Below, piece by piece: positions 11,662-23,878 of a stretch of DNA of 64,000 bases. The DNA is from Rhodocollybia butyracea (Eukaryota > Basidiomycota > Agaricomycetes > Agaricales > Omphalotaceae): assembly GCA_015501585.1 (NCBI GenBank), contig JADNRY010000042.1:1-64000 (forward strand). The letters are read 5' to 3'. How positions within the stretch are numbered: the first letter of the stretch is position 1; every line of letters begins with the position of its first letter. The notes below the pieces were generated by a model. That model did not search any database. It was not told the origin of the DNA and was given only the letters and a program-made list of their open reading frames with translations. Both the position numbers and the translations under genes were made by a program.

Positions 11662-13223
11662 TGTACTGAGGTAATTTCAGCTTTTTTCGGGGATGTTGTA
11701 GCTTTATCTCAATGGTACGAAAAAAGGGTAAATTTTGTTCGTTCCGATTAACCCATATGATGCGCGAACGACGGTGAGTGTTATAAATCTGAATGCGGTT
11801 GCTGGAACTTACCAACCAATCAAACACTCTGTTACCCAGTGTAGACATTTAAGAATGTGTTTACTTTTTTTTCTTTTTTGGGGAACATATCACCTCAAGA
11901 CAATCTTATCAAGATTCAAATATTCAAGATCGAGGGGAATCCATAAAAACCGGATACAGCCCCTGAGCCGTAAGGAACGGATACCAGAGAATATATACGG
12001 GTATACACCTAGAATTGTCTCGCCCACACTTCAATGCAGGCTCCTAGAGCAACGCGCCGCCCTTTGCGGGGGTTAGCACACAGTCATAATGCGCAGATTG
12101 GACCATGTGCGATGAGATTGAGATAGCTCGGTTAGGCTCCTCTAGAAAGCATGCCTGAACCCTGGTCTCTGCCAGTCTTCTGGGGTTTTGGGGGATTGTG
12201 TATCGTTTAAAAGGCTCCAAGCCCCCAAGTAGTCCGTTGTCACCACCATTTACTATGATCTGGTCCATTATTGTCTGCCTTCTGAATTTCAAGTGCGTTT
12301 ACGGGTATATCGTCGTAATTCAACGCAACAGTGTTGTTCACGAATATTTTCATTCAACTCCAATATTTACGCCACGACCCGCCACAGAAGCAAAGGTTAG
12401 CATGGATGGACTCGGGGGAAGTTCAGCTTGCCTGAGCTTGAATGATATTACTTTGAATCCGGCTAGAGGATTAGAAGCTTTTGGCAACCGGCATCGTTTC
12501 ACTGAAAGTAGTGAATTTGAGCGAAGATGTGTCAATGTGAGCAGTGTTGGTAAAAAGTTAACGGTGCAAGCTATGCCTGTAGTTTCCCGCTGAATGGCAT
12601 CGTCGGTGTGATAAGCGATGAGTCCATATTATTTCTGCCAGGCTAACGAGAGTCATGTCAAAAAACACGGGCGTGCATCGTCCGAGATATCTGTGGCACC
12701 ATTTTATTATTGCAGCCACAGCAACTGCCGCCCGTCGTCATTGGTCAATATATCATTTGGGTGGCGCTTTTTGGGCCGAACTCTGATTCAAACAGATCGA
12801 TCACGATATGGGACACCTTGCCTCATGCGGTTGTTGAGCGCTGAAGCTTGAAGGCCGACGCCGGATGGGATTCTGCGGTGCCTTTTCTCAATCAAAGGCC
12901 CGCCATGCGGGAGGAAGGTAGTGCGGAAAGTGAATGAAACAACGTCTAAAGCTATATATGAGCTAGGGCTTGTGTGGCACAGGCACTGGGGATCTAGATT
13001 TGCGTGGGTTAGCCTGTCATTGAAGATACAGTACCAAAAAACGAAGTTAAAGAAGCAAAAAAGAAAAGGGCTGAATGCAGACTCTGTTTGATCCGGTATA
13101 GTCTGGTCTCTAACAGGGTTTGTATTCGACGCATTTCGGACGTTTTTAATGTGGACGCCGGCTTTGGTACTTAAACTTTCGACTCATAAGGTCACCCCAA
13201 ACTATACTGGTCTTCCTTCCAGG
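11662..13223. other. intergenic region with unsupported ORFs
   Basis: It separates the divergent MFS (-) and hydroxylase B (+) genes and so carries both promoters. A 131-codon frame at 12198-12593 has an irregular, low-complexity-free but domain-less translation, and I do not regard it as a gene. No repeats were noticed. Confidence 0.3.
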
Positions 13224-14305
13224 ATGGCATCCAATAGCACAGCTGTTATAGTGAACAGCACTGCGCATCTCTCCTCATCCCTGTCTGACTCAACCGTATA
13301 TCCCTGTTATTTTATTCCCCGGCCAACTGTTCTCCCCGGTATTTCTGATCACCTCATGGCGGCCGCTGCACCAATAGTTGCATACTGGTTCATCTCACTC
13401 ATTTTCCACGTCATTGATATGGGCAACTGGAAGTGTTTGAACAAGTACAAGATTCATGACACTGCAGAGGTTCAAGCCAAAAATACGGTAACTAGAGGCA
13501 ATGTTGTTGGAAATGTGATTTTTCAGCAGACTGCCCAAATGTTTTTAGGCATGTTGTGTGCCCCAGGTGAAGCGGGCAATCATGTTCTAGAGATGCAGAA
13601 TCTGGCTTCGACAATCTCTCGCATTTTACACTGCCTTGGGAACAATACCACCGCAGAGAGACTAATGGACCTTATGGGCGAGCAGCTTGTGCACTATGCA
13701 TACTGGTGGGGCATTCCCTTTTCACAATTTTTGCTTGCTGTGTATGTTTTCGCCTTGATTGGAATGAAGTTGGCCTTGAATTTTATCATAGGTTTGTCAT
13801 GGACACTTGGCAGTACTTCCTCCATCGTGCAATGCACTCAAACAGATTCCTTTACAAATATTTCCATTCAATGCATCACCGACTTTATGTGCCATACGCT
13901 TACGGCGCGATGTATGGTAATCCAATTGAAACACTTCTCCTTGACTCCATGGGTGCAGTCATCTCAGGGGCGGTAGTTGGACTGTCTGTTCGCCAAACTG
14001 CTCTCTTCTTTGCATTCTCAAGCTGCAAGACTGTCGATGATCACTCCGGATACAACCTCCCCTGGGATCCATTTCAAATGTTCAGTAGAAATACGGCGGA
14101 CTATCATGACCTTCACCACCAGGTTTGCGTTGTTTAAACCACACAGTCAATTCGCTACTGACTCATTCTGACCCCGAAATAGATCAATGGGATCAAATTC
14201 AACTTCTCGCAGCCTTTCTTTATTCACTGGGATGTTTTTCTTGGTACAAGAATTACAAGGAAGGAATTAGAATCTTTAAAATACAGGCAAAGAAGGCTTG
14301 ATTGA
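13224..14305 (+). CDS. sphingolipid C4-hydroxylase-like protein, copy B (intact)
   Basis: Fatty-acid hydroxylase superfamily, SUR2-like, expected to be an ER di-iron oxygenase acting on sphingoid bases or a related lipid. Three exons join cleanly: 13224-13741, 13792-14122 and 14183-14305 (introns of 50 and 60 nt, GTATGT and GTTTGC donors), giving 323 aa. Hydrophobic segments are near residues 50-75 and 165-180. The di-iron His boxes are HRAMH, HSMHH and HDLHH. Between them lies the conserved VDDHSGYNLPWDPFQ. The first residues (MASNSTAVIVNSTAHL) are a plausible cytosolic or luminal tail. It is more diverged from A and C than they are from each other, and is the only one of the three whose splice phases and frame all agree. 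Confidence 0.85.
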
Positions 14306-14998
14306 ACTGTAAACTAAATACATTGTAAATAGGTATGCTGCTCGAGTTCTACCAGGTTAAACTATATGTTATTGTAAAATTTTCGACTTAATAATGCTAA
14401 ACAGTAAGGGCCTGGATCGCAACAACTGCGAGATGTGAAGTGTGCATAGTTTGTTCCACCATTATTTAATTATTTAGTATCCACCCAAAGGTCATATCGA
14501 AAACTCTTCTTTGTTCCAAATTTCTACCACAGAGGATATGACATTCTCTTCTCAACGCCTGAGGTGTGGGTGATCAGAGAGATGCAATGAGATCAACATT
14601 GGACAATGTCGAAGTAACTGAGGAGCAGAATCGAGAAATCCCGTCATCGGCCTTCAGTTACCATGTGCCATCATGCCATCATTGTCTGCCGGAATGATAG
14701 TTGGAACAAAAAGGCTATTTTTAATCTGAACAGGATCATGCATAGGCATTAAGTATTTACTTGATGGCTTCTACGGGCTTGGAGATCCATTTGGTTAGCC
14801 TCAATTCACACCATCAAAAAAATACCTCTTGAAAAAGCAAACATGAAAAAAGGGGTTGCGAAGAGTGCCGGGATCTTTATATTTATGCCCAAAAGTAGTT
14901 TTTAACGGCCCTTGCGCTCGTTGGACTGACATTTACGCCGGCCTCTTATAAGTATACTTACAAGGCGTTCAAATTTACCACCGACCCTATCGTACAAG
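14306..14998. other. spacer between hydroxylase copies B and C
   Basis: No gene. From about 14760 the sequence matches 3665-3903 upstream of copy A (ATGGCTTC-ACGGGCTTGGAG, then GGGGTTGCGAAGAGTGCCGG), marking the left part of the A/C duplication. A TATA-like CTCTTATAAGTATAC lies about 50 nt before the copy C ATG. Confidence 0.5.
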
Positions 14999-16099
14999 AT
15001 GATATCTGACACAGGGATTCAGCTCAACGCCTCCCAAGACGCCTCCGAGTCTTCACGCTTATTGTCTCAACCAACGTCAATCATATATCCCATCTACTAT
15101 ATCACTCGCCCGAATGTATTCCCTGGGATTTCAGACCAGTTCATGGTGGCTGCTGTACCCATTATTATATACTGGGCTACCTCACTTATGTTCCACGTCT
15201 TTGATCTGGGGACTGGAAGTGGTTACACAAGTACAGGAATCATGGTAGTGCCGAGGTTCAAAGAAACTTAGCCAGCAGATGGGACGTTGTTAAAGCTGTC
15301 ATCTTCCAGCAGATTATCCAGGTCTTTTTGGGCAGTTTTCTGAATGCAGGTGACTCGGTGGAATCCACGGTAAACCACGCATTGGAGATGCAGACCATTG
15401 CTTTGGCAATTTCCTGGACTTTGCACTGTCTTTTGAGCAATGATGTTGCTGAAAGGACAGCAGCTTTCATGGGAGAAGCGCTCGCACACTATGTTTATTG
15501 GTGGGTTATTCCCATTGCCGGTTATTTCTTGCGGGGTACGTTATACATCCAGTTCAAGACATTAGCCTTTGAGGATAATTTGATTTTATTATAGGTTTGT
15601 CATGGATACCTGGCAGTACTTTATACATCGTGCACTGCACTCCAACAAATTTCTCTACAAACATGTCCACTCAATGCATCACCGACTCTTTGCCCCATGG
15701 GCCTATGGCGCTTGGTATAATCACCCTCTCGAGGGATTTCTTGGTGACTCGATGGGTGCAATCCTCTCCGGAGCAGCTGCCGGTCTGTCTAATCGCCAAG
15801 CCATTCTCTTCTTTTCAATTTCGGCTTGCAAGGGAGTAGATGATCATTCTGGATACAACCTTCCCTGGGACCCATTCAAAATGCTCAGTGCAAATACACC
15901 AGACTTTCATGACATTCATCACCAGGTTTGCAATACGCAACGAGCCCTCTTCCTCTCTGATTAGTGTTTGAACTAGGTCAGCGGTATGAAATTTAACTTC
16001 TCGCAACCTTTCTTTATTCATTGGGATACTGTCCTTGGGACAAGAATCACAAGGAAAGAGCTGGAATCTCTAAAAGCGCAGGCAAAGAAGACTGCCTAA
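14999..16099 (+). pseudogene. sphingolipid C4-hydroxylase-like, copy C (frameshifted)
   Basis: A close paralogue of copy A, with the same start (MISDTG-QLN), His boxes HRALH, HSMHH and HDIHH, and a C-terminal exon ending at 16099. At about 15207-15210 copy A has five G residues (GATCTGGGGGACTGG) and copy C has four. This throws the frame off right after FHVFDLG and produces a stop at 15271, while the following sequence is still recognisable in the next frame. The first intron (donor at 15536) also shows the one-base phase mismatch seen in copy A. Unless the G-run is a sequencing or assembly error, this copy cannot make a full-length protein. Confidence 0.75.
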
Positions 16100-17634
16100 T
16101 GTAGGAATAAATTATAATGCACTATAAGAAGATTGCTACTATACTACTCGATACTACATATCTAGATAATTGACGGCATCCTTCTTGAACATAAAATCAG
16201 CATGTCAACTAAGTAGACTCTCTCAAACACATTCACAACGCATTCAAGCCCTCGCGAGAAACGATGGTGAATGCTATTATCCCGACTCCCCTGCATTGAG
16301 GCTTTATTGTGGCGTCACAGCATTGAAATGAATCGTTGTAGTTGGTGGTGGTGACGGCCCCACCCGCAACATATTACTATGTTCCAATGGGCTGCCGATT
16401 TTTTGATCTGGTACGGAAGGAAGCGTTGTCATAGAAAGTCAAATATAGCTCAGAATTTTGAACGCAGGATGGGTTTGGGGTTACAGCGTGCTTGCGACCT
16501 CAACACTTGAAAGCAAAGGCGTGCGTGCTATGCCAATATTAGTGTCGTTCGGCCTCAAACCGGAAAGTTGTGAATCGGGTAACCCGTGTTGAGCGGACAC
16601 CAAGATCTCCGTTTCTGAAAATTAAAAATTAAAATGACAGCTTACTTGGTTTCATCGAAGAAAGGTCAAAAAAGGTGAATGGAATTAGTCTAGAGTCAAA
16701 GGTTGGAGGCTGAGATATGAATTGCCACCTGCTAAAAATAACCTTCCAAGTACAAGATGATAATCAATCTTTGTGCTTAGGCTCTATCAACCAGTCGGAA
16801 ACGAAGGAAGCAGTGTAAACTGTTGAATCGAGAGACATACTAACCAAAGCTAACAAGCATGCAAAGCGCGAGACTTCTGCCCTAGGTAACATATTTTGCG
16901 GATACTTTGATGGTTTTCTGGTTGCTGTAATGCCGAGTTATGCAATTCACTGGTGATAGCGTTCCTGCAGATGAATAAATACAAAAATAAGACACGAACC
17001 AACTAACCACGCTATGTATGAAGGAGATGCAGAGTCCGGCGCGAATGGGATAGAAAATCTCTGCAATATTCAATCAGACGGCAAAAGGGCCAGAAGTTAT
17101 ATTCCCTTCTATGAAAGCAAATACTAATCCTGGAAATACTACTTGGAGATTACAATGCTCCGGTGATAGAAGTGATACGGATTTGAACAAGCTTGTAGCT
17201 TTACTGAGGAGATTAATCCGGATCTGCAAGGGGTAATTTCCTGAGGTCGTGGTACAGAGAATTTCGAGGCTTGGTGTACCATATGGGCTGAGAAAAGAAA
17301 AGCAGAATGGTAGCCTCGAGGATCGGGTTAATCGGGTTAAACGACGTCAGGGAATGTAACAGCCTTGTCACTAAGCACCTAAGATCAGAGTTAGCGAACT
17401 TAAAACCCGTAATTCCCGTAGGTACAGACATATCCTTGTCAATTAAGAAGTATCCAACTTACACTTTCCCTTTTACTACGGAGATACTCTTTTTCTTGCT
17501 CTGAGGAGTCCTGCAAAACCGGAGGCTCTTGATAAGCAAAAGAAATGAGCATGGCCCTTGTTCATTGTATAGTATGTACTATGATACCGAAAGTCAACCT
17601 CTATTTTCTCCTTCAAATGCCGGTCTTATCACTC
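16100..17634. other. intergenic, no gene supported
   Basis: The first ~480 bp continue the duplicated 3' flank of the hydroxylase genes. The rest has only short ORFs in all frames. Downstream exons of the putative minus-strand secreted protein at 17635-17784 could lie here, but I could not place them. Confidence 0.3.
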
Positions 17635-17784
17635 TTACCGCCGGGCCTGTTTCCTGCCCAGCCAGTTCGTACAAGCCATCGGTTGCTTAAACCCAACCTC
17701 GAAGTTGAAGGCCATAGACTGAAAACTGAGAATAAGGCCTGCCAGAAGGAAAGTAAGTAAGTAAGGACCAGCCATGCGGTACAT
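17635..17784 (-). CDS. possible first exon of a small secreted protein
   Basis: From ATG 17784 (or the second ATG at 17775) the minus strand encodes MYRMAGPYLLTFLLAGLILS followed by FQSMAFNFEV. That is a textbook signal peptide: short charged start, 15-residue hydrophobic core and small residues before a likely cleavage site. After about 45 codons the frame closes, with a GTAAGA donor nearby, so more exons would be needed. The mature part is too short to name a family. Confidence 0.3.
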   Translation of the reverse strand: MYRMAGPYLLTFLLAGLILSFQSMAFNFEVGFKQPMACTNWLGRKQARR

Positions 17785-18269
17785 ACTTACTGAGAAATAT
17801 TGATGAGGCCTCGAGGCCGACCCGGACAATGAAACGGTGCGGGTGGATTTGGTGGAAGCACGAAAATGACCCGTGTACCTGTTTGAGTGCGCTCGAAATG
17901 AAACTGTATACAACTTGTCTTCGCTCCCCACTGGCTCAACCATTAGTCAAGCTATATTCCTCAGGCTGATCCACCCACGAACTCGATTCTTCATCCCGTA
18001 CAGACTCGTTTGTTGTATCTCACCGCCGGAGCATACTTATCTTCGGCAATGTTGATCCCATATGCATCGCAGGAAACGGAGGGGAAAGTGATTCTGTGTC
18101 CCTTCTTTGAGCTCACTTTAGAGCGATTTACCAAGGATAATACATATATCGGATAAAGAAGCAAATACAAGAGATTATGATATTCCAAGAGAATGTTAAG
18201 ACGCAGCCGATTGCGGAAGTTGTAAGCTGTTGTACACATAGAAATACTGATACCGACTTGGATACTGGA
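17785..18269. other. spacer between two minus-strand genes
   Basis: An alternative frame ends near 18128 with a hydrophobic stretch (AIGCVLTFSWNIIISCICFF) that could be an extra C-terminal exon of the gene at 18270-19675. The splice needed to reach it is not obvious. Confidence 0.25.
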
Positions 18270-19675
18270 TCATTTGGCATAATACCAGGCCAAAGATTTG
18301 GGTGCGACCAACTCCAAGCCCTCTTTATGATCCTTGCTGGCGGCGTTAATATAAATTTCCTCTCCGACACTCCAGTTGGCGTCGATATCCTCAAGAAGGA
18401 TGGAGGCAAAGGTTGTGGAGAGACGGTGTGCGGTTAATCCCTTCCGGAACACAGTTAGATCAAAGGCATGATCATGGTGGTTCTGCAGAAACATCCATGA
18501 GTCAAGGTATACATAATTTTGAAGCACAGAACTCACCCCCTTGTCGACCCGGCAAATTAATCCTTTAGTGTTACATGTAGCCACAATTCTTTCGATGGTC
18601 TCCTCCGCGTCCGAATCTTGAATGTTCGAGTTCCAAGACAGCTTGAGGGAGTAATTAATCCTGACGTCCGGCAATGTGCGCGGAAGAGGGGAGGGGAGCG
18701 CAGATGAAAGTTCGACGTTGTTGCTCGCCGAAAAATCGGGGGCTTGAGAGAGTATGTAACGACCCTCAGGGTCCTCAGCGAGGACCCAGTACGAAACCTC
18801 TAGAATATGATCAAAAAAAATATTGTCATATAAAAGCAGAAACTTACGTCCCAAATCCGCAAGGTTAATGGTTTGGATGAGATTGCTGTTGATATCAGCC
18901 CTAATGATGTCCTTCTCTGGAAATGTAGTTGGTGGGCGTGTAAAACAATTCTGATATTAAGGAATCGTACCCTTGTAGTCTAGATTGGCATAGCAAAGAA
19001 GCATCGGGGTGAGTTGAACTCTAACCGAAATGCGCGCGCTGCATGAGAGTCAAGACTGAGATTCTTGGAAATAAGAACAAGACATACGGAACGGAAGTCC
19101 ACGCAAATGTCGGTTCGTAAGCGAGTTCACTCCCAGGATCACGATCTCTCACTATGCCGACAGACATGTTGCGCTTTGAGCTGGTCATGTTCCGAAATCC
19201 GATCGACTCATCGGGGGTGTACATAGGCGGGCCCCAGGCGGGGCCATTTGGGCCATCTATCAAATCGGCAGATTGACCTTTGGCTAACTCACGGAAAGTA
19301 GATTTTTCTACCCTGTTATCGGTATCCTAAGGAAATATCAATCGAGACACTGGTCTTAAGAAAGATATTCCTACGGGTTGATTTTCACCAACAGCATAGC
19401 GAGAAGTGTAGGTGGCCTGTATAGTACCTAGCTGATTGGCTATTGCCGCAAACACTTTCCTATTGAGGAGAGAGAAAAAATCAGCTATAGCTGGTTATGA
19501 ATTGGTAAGACTAACCAAGCGACTATGTTACTATCTTGCCCAATCAAGCCAGGAGGTGCCATGCAAAGCAGGAGGTTCACGTTCTATATCCTTTGAGCTC
19601 AAAGACGATGGCCAGGAAGATGAAAAGGCTTACTTTTGAGAGTCCAGAGTACGTGATAACGAGAATCTTTTCCAT
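18270..19675 (-). CDS. multi-exon protein of unknown function
   Basis: Several open segments join with consistent phase across GT-AG introns. The first exon is 19634-19675 (MEKILVITYSGLSK). Later exons start TYTSRYAVGENQP, then TDNRVEKSTFRELAKGQSAD and DGPNGPAWGPPMYTPDES. A long exon contains YWVLAEDPEGRYILSQ, ending YLDSWMFLQNHHDHAFD and LVAPKSLAWYYAK before the stop at 18270. The length is roughly 320 aa. Amino-acid composition is balanced, with no obvious membrane segment except the weak hydrophobic start. I do not recognise a family. Splice agreement across at least five exons is the main reason to believe it is real. Exact 5' exon borders are uncertain. Confidence 0.5.
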
Positions 19676-22001
19676 TATTAGAAGCGGTAGATAGCTGTCT
19701 TGTGAAGAAGTGAGGCGGGATTTTATAGAAAATCCACCATGGCACTTCCAGGAACGTTCCAAGAGTCAATTGTCATAAACAAGCGCGGTGTGAAGTTCAA
19801 TCTACCTTGCAAGGCCGAACGCTAAGAACAAGCCCGACAGCACGCCCAAGTTTCACTACAATGTCCCGCCACCGAAGTCCCAATCGAGTTTCTTGCGCAT
19901 GATTCATGTCACTGTAGTCCGAATCGAGTTTCCTGCGGCACATTCATCTGCGACTAATACCATAGAGTCCCTACTATGGCGCTAAGTATAGTAATGTTTC
20001 AATGGAAGATCTGGAGGTGTTGGCTCACTCTCGCAGCGAATGGCTTGTAGAAAAAGCATCTTGAGTGACAAAGTTGGTGATGAACGTTGAAAGGATCACG
20101 CGATGATTGTGAACCTGTTAGTATACAAAAAAACGAAATGGCACCGCAAGGAGGATCAACCCTGTTCGACGAGGACATGAAGACGAGGCCAAAAAGCAAC
20201 TTCCGTAGCGGTCCGGATCCAGAGTGAGACATCCAGGGTCACATGTGAGCTCAGTGGTAAATTTTGGCGCTTGCGATATTCGTTCGCAAATTTGCTGCTG
20301 CTAGACTTGTACGCTCCAGAGTCTATCTTAATTGTGTGGAAAAAATCACCGTTATATCTATTGTGTTGTGTTTGCGAAAATTCGAGATCTGAAGTTTCGG
20401 GAAGTTGACTCCATGGAAAATTTTGTGCGTAGAGATTCCACCTATGATTCATCATCTAACCTGCACAAAGCTCGACTTGCCCGCGTACACAAAAATACTC
20501 TATCGTGATCCACACCATGGAAACATCTCGAGATGCACGTAGCGACAAATCATAACCTCCTTCCTGCAAAAGAATCTCGGTCCATAATCTCTGCGTTCGC
20601 GAAGAATATCGCTTCTGTCACTCGCCGCTCACGTCTCCGAGGCAATTCAAAGAACTCAGACTAGGACAGAACTGATTGTGGCCCGATCCTATCAAGGCGT
20701 CGCACCTCTTTCCCATGTGAACGTGCTGGCCGTGGCGCCAGCATGGCTTACAATTCTCGCTCATTCAACGTTTTCACAAGCTCCCAACATCATTCGACCA
20801 GGGCAGTTGTCTCGTTCTGCTGTTCTTACTAGCTACCCCGTAACTTCAATCTAGGAGCCGTCGGCAGAGTTTACCAAGCATCCATCGAGATTGATTCGAT
20901 CCCATTATTCTCATCCTGCCGGCTTGGATCCATATGGATTAGAGGCTGGAAACTAGTGTTGGATCTGGGATGGACTGTCATTCTGATTCGAATTCGACAG
21001 TAGTCTTTCATGGATCTGGCTATAGAAACACTCGGCTCTCAAAAGTCTATCACCTTGTTGCTTCACCGCTTATAATGTACGCGTTGGCTTCAAATTAGTA
21101 CCCATTTACCTCGTATTGTTCACGCCTCGTACTTCTGGGATGATCGCCTATGAAGCACTGACCCGTCAAAATGACTTTTGTACAGTTGTTTCCAAGCAAG
21201 CTTTTCTGCAGAAGTTAATTGGGTCATCCTTGAATGTCATCGAGCCTATCCGAACCTGGCACTACCTCCACAAACGGACGTTAATGACAATAGCCTTCCG
21301 ATGTATTCCGTGGCAAATTCTCGCTGTGAGTTAAGGAATAGTTTTTGGGAGTGTGTGTTAATTCATAAATCTAGGTCGATAGTTGAATCTTATTGCTTGC
21401 ATCATTATGAAGGTATGATGGACATTACAGGTTCGACTAATGCCAGTAGAATCGATGATTTACGAGCCATTGTGTCTGGTTTGCGATGAAGGTAAGCGTA
21501 TGTCATTTTCGAAGATGGGAAGGATGTATAGCCGGCGTTCCGTAGAGTTGGACTCTTACCTGCGCCGGGTGTACGGAGAACAAATAGCTTTGTGACATTT
21601 CATGAATGTAGACCGCTCATTGAAATATACAGCGCCCTGGCGCTATGTCGAGTTGAACTCTTGCCCAAACCGGATGCGCGGACATCAATAGCTTCGGATC
21701 GAGCTCGGTGTTCCGCTTTGGGACCTTGTAGCAAACTAGACGCCTTGGTTTGAAAAACTAGCCCAGGCCCATATAACTGCGGAAGATATACATGTTTGTT
21801 TTACCACTCGTGATGCGCTGAAAGCAGGCAAAGTTAGGGCCCATCACATTTTGAATGTGAGTGCGGGACTCGGGACCGTGGCGTTTATTCCAAGTTTGTC
21901 TTCCTTCTCGCGCCGAGTACGGGAGAGTAATGGAGTTCAGACTTTATAAGACAAGGGGCCGTCTTCTTTCCTTCCCGTTCAGTTCTCGCGCTTGAACCAC
22001 T
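19676..22001. other. intergenic, weak ORFs only
   Basis: A 99-codon frame at 20156-20455 (-) with a run HVTLDVSLWIRTATEVAFWP is the only segment that looks somewhat protein-like. It has no recognisable domain, and its downstream splice is unclear. The rest, including ORFs at 21116-21489 (+), shows no supported gene. The promoter of the carotenoid oxygenase must lie near the right end. Confidence 0.3.
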
Positions 22002-23730
22002 ATGCATTCCTCCGCTGCTGGCTTTGAAACGGCCCCGGAACAACGTGTCCCAGTCGACCTTACTATCCACGGAACCATACCCCCATGGCTCACTGGCGTC
22101 CTGTATCGGACAGGCCCCGGAACATATCGCATTCCTTCTTCTACGAACCCTTCACAATCTGTTGACATCCAACACTGGTTCGACGGACTCGGTATGAATC
22201 ATCGCTTTGAGATTCATCCCGGTGGTACGAGGGTATCATATAGTTCTCGAAAATCCTGTGACGACTACGAGAGACAAACATCTGAACAAGGGAAGCTCCC
22301 CGCAATCACATTCGGTCAACAACCAGACATCTGCCAAACCATTTTTCGGAAATTCTTCACCACGTTCCACCAGGCAATTTACCGACCCAAGTGGAGTAAC
22401 ACTCCGTCTGGAGTCAACGTTTCAGTAACTCTAAGCCCAGAGATGCCTGGATGGGACAAGCTTCTCCCTCCCGAGCTGAAACAGCATGAACATTCGGGGC
22501 CACAGTATCTAGTTGCGAAGACTGACGCAGATGCGCTTCAGCTCATTGATCCCGTTTCCCTCGAGCCCCTCGTCTCTACTACATACAAGAAACTAGACCC
22601 ACGCCTCGATGGTGAGCTGAGTGCTGCTCATTCATGCTGGGATAAGGAAACCAACGAGTTCTATAACTACTCGTGTCGACTTGGCCCTCAGCCCACCTAT
22701 AAGGTCTTCAGGATCAGGGGAAATAGTTCTGTAGACATCGTTGCGGAGATTAAAGATGCTCCTCTATCCTATCTCCATTCCTTTGCCATGACCTCGAAAT
22801 ACGTCATACTAGTAATCTGGCAAGCTCACATTACCAAGTAAGTCCCGTCCCTTGAATCATCCGTAACAACATCTCATCTATAATTCAAACTACTTGAAGC
22901 TTCGGGCTGTCAATTCTCTATCATCAGAATATCGCTCAGGCTATTGGGAAATGGAACCCCAACCTAAACAGTCTTTTCTACGTGATTGACAAGAAGAACG
23001 GGGAAGTTGTGGCAAAATATCAAGTAGGTTTCATGTTCGTACTACACTCTTGGTAGAGAAAAAATACTGATATAACGTCATGAATTGCTTGCAGACACCC
23101 CCCTTCTTCTGCTTCCACCAAATCAACGCTTTTGACGATCCAGAAAAGGACGACATCATAATCGATATGTCGGTCTACGAGGATCACTCCATAATTGAAC
23201 ATTTATACCTCGATAAACTCCGCACACTTTCTGCTGATACCACAATGCACATGGGACGTCTCCGTCGATTTTGTCTTCCTTCCGTCACATCACCCTTGTC
23301 CAAAAGTAAGACCCGGCAGGCGCATGTCGAGTTCACTCTTCCCCGATCCGAGTCCATCGAACTCGCCACGATCAATCCAGGCAACTATCAGCGCACTTAC
23401 CGCTACACATACGGAGTGAACTCATCCTCCCCTGACATCGGTCGCTTTGCTGATCATATCATCAAGCTCGATATGCAGAATATAAACGGGGGGCACAAAC
23501 TTTGGGGTATTGCGGGATACACGCCGAGCGAACCTATTTTTGTACCACGTCCTGGGGCCGAGACTGAGGATGACGGTGTGGTTCTGACTGTCGTATTGGA
23601 CGGAATTAGAGGTAAAAGTATGTTGGTAATTTTGAATGCGCAGGATATGACGGAGTGTGCGAGGGCTGAAATGGAGACGGTTTTTCCGATTGGTTTCCAT
23701 GGTGTTTGGACACAAAAGAATACACGTTGA
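22002..23730 (+). CDS. carotenoid cleavage oxygenase (RPE65/CCD family)
   Basis: A non-haem iron dioxygenase that splits a carotenoid or apocarotenoid double bond. Three exons, 22002-22837, 22900-23023 and 23095-23730, join in frame to 531 aa, a normal length for the family. The four Fe(II)-binding histidines are all present: H210 (AAHSCWD), H259 (SYLHSFAM), H328 (FFCFHQINAF) and H522 (GFHGVW). The N-terminal signature GTIPPWLTGVLYRTGPGTY and HWFDGLGMNHRF are also typical. No signal peptide is visible, which fits a cytosolic, peripherally membrane-bound enzyme. Substrate (beta-carotene to retinal, or other) cannot be read from sequence. No phytoene synthase/desaturase or opsin gene is nearby. 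Confidence 0.92.
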
Positions 23731-23878
23731 TACTAAGTATGATGATTTACCCTTTTCCTTCCTTCCCCCTTCCCTCCATTATGATATTCTCGATCTAAGT
23801 AAATAACTGTACGAAACATAACTAAGCTTCATTTTAAGCCTATTGCTCTCGGAGTCGAGCCAACAATCAGGTAAAATA
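23731..23878. other. short convergent 3' spacer
   Basis: The region shared by the 3' ends of the carotenoid oxygenase (+) and the F-box gene (-). It is pyrimidine-rich just after the oxygenase stop. No defined terminator can be assigned in a fungus. Confidence 0.3.

Noticed and set aside
12198..12593. 131-codon plus-strand ORF
   Set aside because: No recognisable domain, no splice context, and open frames occur on the other strand too.
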